Notes under the pieces: model-generated
What the model was told of the DNA's origin: nothing
The model's database searches: none
What the model saw: the letters and a program-made list of their open reading frames with translations, nothing else
Shown: piece by piece, positions 1 to 4,958 of the stretch
Layout of the letters: each line of letters begins with the position of its first letter
Numbering within the stretch: the stretch's first letter is position 1
Assembly (NCBI GenBank): GCA_016207265.1
Contig: JACQPZ010000163.1
Coordinates: 1-7,499, forward strand
DNA: 7,499 nt
Direction: 5' to 3'
DNA from: Candidatus Latescibacterota bacterium
Lineage (GTDB): Bacteria; Eisenbacteria; RBG-16-71-46; SZUA-252
Program-made: the position numbers and the translations under genes

Positions 1-312
1 CAAGAGCGCCGCGTCCTTCAACTGCGAGAAGGACCACTCGTGGGCGTAGGAGATCATGGGCACGCGCTCGGGTCGCAGCACGCGCCACGTGTCGGTGTGG
101 GTGCCGTCTGGGGGAAGATCGGACGGGCGGCCGAGGTCCTCATGCGGGATGAGCGAGCCGTCCGCGACGAGTGCCGCGTACAGCCCGGAGTCGATCAGGG
201 CCTGGTAGTCGTCACGGCCCGCCTCGGTGACATGGCGAACGGGGACGCCGGCCTGGAGGACGACGTGTCCGGCGGGGTCGCGGAACGAGCCGGGGTGACG
301 CTCGCCGGCCAT
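1..312 (-). CDS. SAM-dependent methyltransferase-like protein, N-terminal part (runs off the left edge)
   Basis: The frame is open from ATG at 312 to base 1 and gives 104 residues with no stop. Seen in the sequence: an opening GSFRDPAGHVVLQAGVPVRHV, then DDYQALIDSGLYAALVADGSLIPHED (residues 34-59), then RVLRPERVPMISYAHEWSFSQLKDAAL (77-103). From memory, this is the N-terminal signature of a family of class I SAM-dependent methyltransferases, in which a conserved PERVPFISYPYEWSFSQLKDAAL-type segment precedes the Rossmann methyltransferase domain. That catalytic domain lies outside the window, so substrate and activity cannot be judged. The start is the ATG sharing one base with the TGA of the upstream gene (TGATG at 310-314). 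No SD is visible, which suggests translational coupling. Recognition of the N-terminal region is fairly secure; the enzymatic label rests on family knowledge only. Confidence 0.75.
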   Translation of the reverse strand, partial: MAGERHPGSFRDPAGHVVLQAGVPVRHVTEAGRDDYQALIDSGLYAALVADGSLIPHEDLGRPSDLPPDGTHTDTWRVLRPERVPMISYAHEWSFSQLKDAALL

Positions 313-596
313 CAATCGGGCGGCGGGCCGTCTTGGGGCGGATCGGAGCCGTCGCGCGGCCCGCCTAGGGCTCGACCGACGCCGTCGTGCGGCCTGCGCC
401 GTCGAAATACCGACGCGATGCGTGACCGAAGCCCGCGCCAAAAGACCCCGATGCCGAGCACGATCGCCAGCAGCGCTTGCCACGCGAGGCTGCCGGCCCC
501 CGGATCGATGTAAGCCGCCGCGTCCCTCGGCCAGACCAAGAGGGCGAGGAGAAGGAGCGGGCGGAGACGGCCGATTCGAACTCGGGTCGCGCGCAT
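312..596 (-). CDS. small exported membrane protein with a YIDPGAGS motif
   Basis: The protein has 94 residues. Residues 1-28 form a signal-peptide-like segment: basic MRATRVRIGRLR, a leucine core LLLLALLV, then a DAAA cleavage region. The mature end begins with YIDPGAGS (29-36). A single hydrophobic helix spans about 37-53 (LAWQALLAIVLGIGVFW). A basic stretch RGLRSRIASVFRRRR (54-68) and a Pro/Gly/Asp-rich tail follow. A signal peptide, the motif Y-I-D-P-G-(T/A)-G-S, one helix and an Arg-rich end form a recurrent small-protein architecture whose biochemical role I do not know. ATG 596 is preferred over an in-frame TTG at 635 because it places the signal peptide at the N-terminus, though neither has a clear SD. 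Its stop shares one base with the methyltransferase start, suggesting joint expression. Confidence 0.72.
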   Translation of the reverse strand: MRATRVRIGRLRPLLLLALLVWPRDAAAYIDPGAGSLAWQALLAIVLGIGVFWRGLRSRIASVFRRRRPHDGVGRALGGPRDGSDPPQDGPPPD

Positions 597-653
597 CAGA
601 CCCGCATCGTAGCGAGTGGGGCCGCGTTGGCGCAAGTTCCGTTGGTCGGGGCG

Positions 654-2423
654 CTACGGCGGGCCGTAGTGGTGCACGCGAGCGAGCCCGCCCACCGCGA
701 ACACGTCACTGCCGGAGGCACCCCACACTGCGGCAAGATCCTTGTCCGTGTGGCTCTCCATGTGAGTCCACGACACACCGTCGTAGTGCAGGATCACACC
801 CCGCCTGCCGACAGCGAAGACATCGGATCCCGACGATCCCCACACGCCGTAAATGACTTCGGCCGTACCGGAACTCATGCGCGCCCAGGAGGCGCCATCG
901 TAGTGGAGGATGGTGCCGGCGTCCCCGACGGCGAATACGTCGTTCCCCGAAGCACCCCAGACATCGATGAGGAACACGCCCCCGGCGCCGCTCATCGAAC
1001 TCCATACGCTGCCGTTGAAATGCAGGATCGTCCCGCCCGGGCCCACGGCGAACACGTCGCTACCGGAGCTTCCCCAGACTCCCAGCAGAGGACTGATGGA
1101 CCCGCTGGACATGGCCGCCCATGCGGAACCGTCGTAGCGGATGATCGCGCCATTCCCACCCACCGCGAACAGATCGGAGCTGGAGGGGCCCCAGACGCAT
1201 GCGAGCCGTTGGGTCGTGCCGCTCGGCATTGTCGCCCATGCAGCACCGTCAAAGTGGAGGACAGTGCCAGCATCTCCGACCGCGTAGATGTCGGTTGGGG
1301 AAAACCCCCAAACATCATTGATGTGTTGACGCGTGCCGCTGGCGATGGACTTCCAGTCAGCCCCCCCACAGTGGAGAATCGTCCCGCTGATCCCCACCGC
1401 CCATACGTCGCTACCGGATGAGCCCCAGACATCTCGAAGATCCCGGGTCGAGGCAGGGGTCATCGCTTCCCACGCCCCGCTCGTGTTGCCCAGGATCGTG
1501 CCGGCATCGCCGACGGCGAACCCGGCACCGTCGGCACGGCTCCAAACCCCTCGTAGTGTTTCCGAGGTACCGGTGGCAACAGGTGTCCATGCCGCCCCGT
1601 CGTAGCGGAAAATCGCTCCGCCCTCACCCGCCGCAATCACATCCGTCGCGGAAGTTCCCCAGACCGCCCAGAGCGGTGTGGTCGTCCCCGTCGGCATCAA
1701 TGCCCACGCCGATCCATCGTAATGGAGCACCCGCCCCAAATCTCCGACGGCGAACACCTCCCCGTCCGTGGTTCCCCAGACCCCCAGGATGATGGTCGCG
1801 GTGGGGTTCGGCTCAAACCTCCACGAACCGGAGGTGTAGTGGAGAATGAGGCCAAAGTCGCCGGTCGCGTACACGTCGCTCCCGGAACGTCCCCACACAT
1901 CCCGGATATTCGCCGAAACGCCGCTCACCATCAGATCCCACCGAGTCCCGTCAAAGTGCAGAATTACGCCGGAGCGTCCCACCGCGAATACATCGCTTCC
2001 TGCCGCTCCCCAGACCGACCAGAGGTCCTGTTGGGTCGGGCTGTCCATCACACTCCACGAGAGGCCGTCGTAGTGGAGGATCGTTCCATCGTCGCCGACC
2101 GCGAACACGTCCCGAGCCGACGCGCCCCAGACGCCGCGGAGGACAAGCGTTGTGGCGTTGATCATGGCGCGCCAGGCGACACCGTCGTGGTGGAGGATCG
2201 TGCCGCCGCCGCCGACCGCAAAGCCCTCTCCATCGGGGGTAAACCATATCGCGTTGAGGTTCTCGCCTGTGGTCTGGAGACTCCAAACTCCCGATGGCGG
2301 ATTGATTGGTGGGGTGACCGCCGGCTCAATCGGGCTCTTGGAATCCTTCCCGCAGCCGGCAACGACGATGAACGCGAGTGCCGTTGTGATTAGCCTCGGA
2401 ACACAGCTCGATCGCCAAGCCAT
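654..2423 (-). CDS. outer-surface lipoprotein made of 39-residue beta-propeller repeats
   Basis: The protein has 589 residues. Residues 1-24 are a lipoprotein signal peptide: basic start with R10, core LITTALAFIVV and lipobox VAGC, with Cys24 as the lipidated residue. A Pro-rich linker runs from 25 to about 44. Residues 61-567 are thirteen units of exactly 39 residues with consensus G-S-S-G-S-D-V-F-A-V-G-x-x-G-T-I-L-H-Y-D-G-x-x-W, ending L-x-x-V-W. A partial unit precedes them (about 45-60) and a 22-residue partial unit ends the protein (568-589). Each unit could form a four-stranded blade, resembling the BNR/Ycf48-like propellers common in secreted bacterial proteins. No catalytic residues are recognisable, so binding or scaffolding is an inference. 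The start at ATG 2423 is fixed by a GGAG seven bases upstream and by the signal peptide. An upstream extension to 2654 is open but has no signal-peptide logic. Confidence 0.85.
   Translation of the reverse strand: MAWRSSCVPRLITTALAFIVVAGCGKDSKSPIEPAVTPPINPPSGVWSLQTTGENLNAIWFTPDGEGFAVGGGGTILHHDGVAWRAMINATTLVLRGVWGASARDVFAVGDDGTILHYDGLSWSVMDSPTQQDLWSVWGAAGSDVFAVGRSGVILHFDGTRWDLMVSGVSANIRDVWGRSGSDVYATGDFGLILHYTSGSWRFEPNPTATIILGVWGTTDGEVFAVGDLGRVLHYDGSAWALMPTGTTTPLWAVWGTSATDVIAAGEGGAIFRYDGAAWTPVATGTSETLRGVWSRADGAGFAVGDAGTILGNTSGAWEAMTPASTRDLRDVWGSSGSDVWAVGISGTILHCGGADWKSIASGTRQHINDVWGFSPTDIYAVGDAGTVLHFDGAAWATMPSGTTQRLACVWGPSSSDLFAVGGNGAIIRYDGSAWAAMSSGSISPLLGVWGSSGSDVFAVGPGGTILHFNGSVWSSMSGAGGVFLIDVWGASGNDVFAVGDAGTILHYDGASWARMSSGTAEVIYGVWGSSGSDVFAVGRRGVILHYDGVSWTHMESHTDKDLAAVWGASGSDVFAVGGLARVHHYGPP
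723..2243 (-). repeat. thirteen in-frame 117-bp units encoding propeller blades
   Basis: This 1521-base block equals 13 x 117 exactly, with no insertion or deletion between units. On the plus strand the recurring core reads like gcgaacacgtc followed 12-15 bases later by ccccagac, seen near 702, 819, 936 and 1053, that is every 117 bases. At protein level the invariant positions are the G-x-D-V-F-A-V-G turn, the I-L-H-Y-D-G strand, the central W and the closing V-W. Units at the C-terminal end (lower coordinates) are closest to one another. The units around 1541-1657 and 1424-1540 (sixth and seventh) depart most from consensus. Confidence 0.9.
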
Positions 2424-2430
2424 GGAAAAA

Positions 2431-2434
2431 CTCC
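2431..2434 (-). promoter_or_regulatory. Shine-Dalgarno for the propeller lipoprotein
   Basis: On the minus strand GGAG lies seven bases upstream of ATG 2423 (CCGGAGTTTTTCCATG). This decides the start and rejects the longer open frame reaching 2654. Confidence 0.75.
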
Positions 2435-2567
2435 GGAACAACCCCGGCAGGGTCCCATCCGTATCGAAGGGGGTTGCATGTGCGAAGCTCTTGCACGCTG
2501 GATCATGGGGGCGGGACGATGATGCGGTATGGCTCCGCCAGAGTGGATCGCCCCGAACTCCAGGGCG

Positions 2568-2596
2568 ACTATACGCCTGGGCCTGGGCCGCAGCAA
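2568..2596 (-). promoter_or_regulatory. candidate sigma70-type promoter for the propeller lipoprotein
   Basis: On the minus strand TTGCTG (2591-2596) is followed after exactly 17 bases by TATAGT (2568-2573). The -10 matches TATAAT at five of six positions, but the -35 matches TTGACA at only three. The predicted transcript would start near 2561 and carry a leader of about 135-140 bases before ATG 2423. Its position in the gap between the DinB gene and the lipoprotein, in the right orientation, supports it. There is no experimental evidence, and the organism's sigma-factor preferences are unknown. Confidence 0.45.
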
Positions 2597-2602
2597 CCGA
2601 TA

Positions 2603-2648
2603 CTGCATTCCGGTGGTGAGTCGACCCACCACCTGCGTTCCGGTAGTG
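2603..2648. repeat. pair of 16-bp direct repeats spaced 30 bp
   Basis: CTGCATTCCGGTGGTG (2603-2618) and CTGCGTTCCGGTAGTG (2633-2648) agree at 14 of 16 positions and start 30 bp apart, close to three helical turns. They overlap the two arms of the palindrome at 2612-2633 and begin 7 bp upstream of the candidate -35, where an activator could bind. They could equally be a chance local duplication in non-coding DNA. Confidence 0.5.
2612..2633. promoter_or_regulatory. 22-bp near-perfect palindrome, possible operator
   Basis: The arms GGTGGTG (2612-2618) and CACCACC (2627-2633) are complementary and share their centre with the palindrome GTCGAC (2620-2625). Ten of eleven base pairs match; only 2619/2626 do not. 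The site is centred about 24 bases upstream of the candidate -35 of the lipoprotein promoter. A perfect palindrome with almost no loop and no T-run beside it looks more like a dimeric regulator site than a terminator. The regulator is unknown. Confidence 0.45.
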
Positions 2649-2708
2649 CCTCAAGAAACTGAGACACCAGATGCGTCCCTGGGAGGTCGGTGCGGGGTCC
2701 AGGGTCCC

Positions 2709-3321
2709 CTACCACCTGAACTTCTTCCGGATCGCCCGGATCTGGTCGAGGTGGTTGAGGTCGTGGCCGGCGATCAGCTCGAGGTTGCGCCGGACGGTCT
2801 GCCTGCCCCGCTCGTTGTGAATTCCGTAGCGCTTCCAGTTGCGGCGCGGGACGCGCAGCACCGTGTCGAGGTTTCCTTCCCGTAGAGCGCGGATCTTGCG
2901 CGATCAGCCGCTTCGCGTCCGCGCGCCGGTGCCGGAGCTGCCTCACGAATTCTGCCTGGTCGTAGCCCAAAATCGTGCAACCAGGCTGGCTCAGGGAGAG
3001 CCGGTTCCGGTAGCCATATACGACTTCCGTATCATGGAGATGTCCGAGGATTTCGATGATGCTCCACTTGCTCGGCGCGGGGCGGCGGCGCATCTGCTTC
3101 GCGCTGAGCCCGGCGATCGCGCGGGCGAATTTCTCGGGAGCCGAGCGCTGGAGCTTGATAGGATCGCGCCCCGCACGGTAGCGGTCGGTCTTTCGGATGT
3201 ACGCCCGAAGCTCGGGGGAGATCGATACGCGCCGTGGCTTCGCGCGTCGGGCGGCTCGCGCCGGTCGTGGTTTCACGCGGCGGGCGGCGCGCGCGCGGGC
3301 AGTGCTTGAGAATCGTTTCAC
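2709..3321 (-). pseudogene. DinB-family protein gene, broken by a one-base frameshift
   Basis: With one base removed near 2895-2898 the gene reads as a 203-residue protein ending at TAG 2709-2711. The DinB (DinB_2-type) four-helix fold is suggested by PSKWSIIEILGHLHDTE (83-99) and by NLELIAGHDLNHLDQIRAI (179-197). Together they give the usual metal-binding histidine triad H94, H186 and H190. Proteins of this superfamily include metal-dependent thiol transferases and hydrolases, but the substrate here is unknown. As written, the frame shifts after Q142, loses H186 and H190, and runs on through unrelated sequence to 2569. GTG 3321 is the start because AGGAGG sits just upstream; a longer ATG frame from 3375 lacks this. 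Residues 8-31 are a very basic Ala/Arg/Lys/Pro tail not typical of the family. The lesion may be a true mutation or a sequencing error; the remaining 61 codons are intact, so it is recent or artificial. Confidence 0.8.
3229..3294 (-). repeat. two 33-bp tandem units encoding a basic 11-residue repeat
   Basis: Within the DinB gene, residues 10-20 (ARAARRVKPRP) and 21-31 (ARAARRAKPRR) differ at two of eleven positions. The block lies N-terminal to the DinB domain and resembles the low-complexity basic tails of histone H1-like bacterial proteins. Confidence 0.65.
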
Positions 3322-3465
3322 AAGCGGCTCCTCCTCTGGTAGGATCGCGGCCTCTGTGCCGTCGCTTGCGAACATGGTATGCGATTCGCGCGGCGGGCAC
3401 CACAGGCCTTGGTATTCATGTTGGATTCACGAGAGGGCCATGCTGATTCCAGGGACGCCGAACCG
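3322..3465. other. divergent intergenic region between the DinB gene and pntAA
   Basis: This 144-base gap must hold the promoters for both the leftward DinB gene and the rightward pnt operon. I see the DinB SD at its left end. I searched both strands and found no -35/-10 pair good enough to call. The frame of pntAA stays open upstream to 3379, but those residues do not fit the family N-terminus. Confidence 0.6.
3328..3337 (-). promoter_or_regulatory. strong Shine-Dalgarno for the DinB gene
   Basis: The minus strand reads AGAGGAGGAG here, six bases before GTG 3321. It is the strongest ribosome-binding site in the window and decides the GTG start. Confidence 0.8.
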
Positions 3466-4659
3466 ATGAAGGTGGGGATTCCGAAGGAGATCGGGGTCAA
3501 CGAGCGCCGCGTCGCCGTGACTCCCGATTCGGTCCGGCAGATCAAGGCCGCCGGATACGAGGTCCTCGTGGAATCGGGGGCTGGTGCGGGAATCCAAGTC
3601 GCGGACTCCGCGTTCCAGGAAGCAGGCGCGAGCGTGGTCCAAGGCACCGCGGACCTCTGGTCCCGCTCGGAGATCGTGCTCAAGATCCAGCCTCCCCAGC
3701 AGAATCAATCGCTCAACCTCCACGAGGCGAACCTCCTCGCCGAGGGCTCGACCCTGATCTGCATGCTCCGCCCGCTCGGCAACCCCGACATCGCGCGGAT
3801 GCTCGCGCAGCGGCGGGTCACGAGCTTCAGCATGGACATGATGCCCCGCACGACGCGGGCGCAGCGGATGGACGCCCTCTCTTCGATGAGCACGATCGCG
3901 GGTTACAAAGCCGTGCTGATGGCTGCGGACAGCTCGCCCCGCCTCTTTCCCATGCTGGTCACGGCCGCGGGCACGATCGCGCCCTCGCGGGTTCTGATCG
4001 TGGGCGCGGGCGTCGCCGGCCTTCAGGCGATCGCGACGGCGCGGAGGCTCGGCGCCGTGGTCGAAGCGTACGACGTGCGCCCCGCGGTGAAAGAGGAGGT
4101 GGAGAGCCTTGGCGCGACGTTCGTCGGACCCCCGTTGAGCAAGGAGGAGACCCAGGACGCGCAGGGCTACGCGAAGGCGCTCTCGCCCGAGGCGCAGCGC
4201 AAAGGGCTCGAGATGCTCCGGGCGCGGATCAAGCAGGCGGACGTCGTGATCACGACGGCGCGGGTCCCGGGCCTTCCCGCTCCCAAGCTCATCTCGGACG
4301 AAGACGTCGCGGGAATGAAGCCCGGCTCGGTCATCGTGGATCTCGCCGCGGACATGGGCGGGAATTGCGCGGCGACGCAGGCGGGCACGACCGTCGTGCG
4401 GCACAACGTCACGATCCACGGCCCCGTGCGGCTCGCGAACACCGTGCCGATCCACGCGACCCAGATGTACTCGAAGAACATCACGAGCTTCCTGCTCCAT
4501 ATCACGAAGGACGGAAAGCTGAACCTGGATTGGAACGACGACATCACGAGCGGGACCTGCGTGACCCGGGACGGGCAGATCGTGCACCCGGGGACGCGGG
4601 AACGCGCCGAGAAGGGCGCCGCGCAGCAGGCTGGGTCTCCGGCGAGGAGTAACACGTGA
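3466..4659 (+). CDS. pntAA: NAD(P) transhydrogenase subunit alpha part 1 (NAD(H)-binding domain I)
   Basis: The 397-residue protein is the peripheral cytoplasmic domain that binds NAD(H) and passes hydride to NADP+ bound on PntB in the proton-translocating transhydrogenase. The N-terminus MKVGIPKEIGVNERRVAVTP is the classic alanine dehydrogenase/PNT start. The loop PRTTRAQRMDALSS (127-140) keeps R128, Q133, D136 and S139, matching the Arg-Gln-Asp-Ser hydride-transfer set of the Rhodospirillum enzyme. The Rossmann motif GAGVAGLQAIATARRLGAVVEAYDVR (180-205) ends in D203, the acidic residue favouring NAD over NADP. VPGLPAPKLI (267-276) and VDLAADMGGN (291-300) complete the fold. The membrane part is absent and encoded separately by the next gene, which distinguishes it from fused PntA of E. 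coli. ATG 3466 is chosen on the family N-terminus; its SD (AGGGA, ten bases upstream) is only fair. Lack of an alanine dehydrogenase context and the downstream pntAB/pntB exclude Ald. Confidence 0.96.
   Translation: MKVGIPKEIGVNERRVAVTPDSVRQIKAAGYEVLVESGAGAGIQVADSAFQEAGASVVQGTADLWSRSEIVLKIQPPQQNQSLNLHEANLLAEGSTLICMLRPLGNPDIARMLAQRRVTSFSMDMMPRTTRAQRMDALSSMSTIAGYKAVLMAADSSPRLFPMLVTAAGTIAPSRVLIVGAGVAGLQAIATARRLGAVVEAYDVRPAVKEEVESLGATFVGPPLSKEETQDAQGYAKALSPEAQRKGLEMLRARIKQADVVITTARVPGLPAPKLISDEDVAGMKPGSVIVDLAADMGGNCAATQAGTTVVRHNVTIHGPVRLANTVPIHATQMYSKNITSFLLHITKDGKLNLDWNDDITSGTCVTRDGQIVHPGTRERAEKGAAQQAGSPARSNT
4644..4649 (+). promoter_or_regulatory. Shine-Dalgarno for pntAB inside the end of pntAA
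   Basis: GAGGAG lies six bases before the GTG at 4656, within the last codons of pntAA. It supports the GTG start and the four-base overlap. Confidence 0.75.
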
Positions 4660-4958
4660 TCGAGCTTCTCCTGACCGACTTCACGATCTTCATCCTGGCG
4701 ATCTTCGTCGGCTACGAGGTCATCTCCAAGGTCCCGGTGATTCTCCATACGCCGCTCATGTCGGGAACGAACGCAATTCATGGAATCGTGGTCGTGGGCG
4801 CCATGCTCGTCGCGAACACGTCGGAAGGAGTCTTCGTCGCGGTGCTCGGCTTCTGCGCCGTGGTGCTCGGCACGATCAACGTGATCGGAGGATTCCTGGT
4901 CACGGACCGGATGCTCCAGATGTTCGCATCCAAGACCCCGGGCGCCCGCCGGCCGTGA
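4656..4958 (+). CDS. pntAB: NAD(P) transhydrogenase subunit alpha part 2 (small membrane subunit)
   Basis: The 100-residue protein has three hydrophobic helices at about 4-24, 39-53 and 58-82, as expected for the stand-alone alpha-2 subunit of three-gene transhydrogenases. The segment GYEVISKVPVILHTPLMSGTNAIHGIVVVGA (19-49) is the family hallmark. H42 sits in the second helix at the position where, from memory, the Thermus enzyme has a histidine implicated in the proton path. The subunit joins PntB to build the membrane proton channel and docks the PntAA domain. The start is GTG 4656, overlapping the TGA of pntAA by four bases (GTGA) and preceded by GAGGAG. Its own TGA again overlaps the GTG of pntB by four bases, so all three subunits are probably translated in a coupled fashion. 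Length and order are entirely normal for the three-gene form. Confidence 0.95.
   Translation: MIELLLTDFTIFILAIFVGYEVISKVPVILHTPLMSGTNAIHGIVVVGAMLVANTSEGVFVAVLGFCAVVLGTINVIGGFLVTDRMLQMFASKTPGARRP

Noticed and set aside
477..1421. A 314-codon plus-strand open frame opposite the propeller repeats
   Set aside because: It inherits the 117-bp period of the real minus-strand gene and has no recognisable fold or start signal.
723..2243. Regular 117-bp spacing as a CRISPR or other non-coding array
   Set aside because: Units are entirely coding, diverged at third positions, in frame, and lack the short identical repeat/unique spacer pattern.
2424..2654. N-terminal extension of the propeller lipoprotein by 77 residues
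   Set aside because: It would bury the lipoprotein signal peptide inside the protein, and it covers the promoter candidate and palindrome. ATG 2423 has a good SD and a proper lipobox.
2689..2711. GC-rich GGGGTCC-AGGGTCCCC segment after the DinB stop as a terminator
   Set aside because: The two halves are a direct repeat of GGGTCC, not an inverted one, so no stable stem forms, and there is no T-run.
3379..3465. Earlier starts for pntAA (ATG at 3379 or 3418)
   Set aside because: The added residues are not related to the family N-terminus, which begins MKVGIPKE at 3466, and neither earlier ATG has an SD.
3427..4587. A 386-codon open frame on the minus strand opposite pntAA
   Set aside because: Low-complexity Arg/His/Asp-rich translation; pntAA on the other strand has all family motifs.
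3466..4659. Alanine dehydrogenase as identity for the first pnt gene
   Set aside because: It shares the fold, but the following pntAB and pntB and the PRTTRAQRMDALSS loop identify transhydrogenase domain I.
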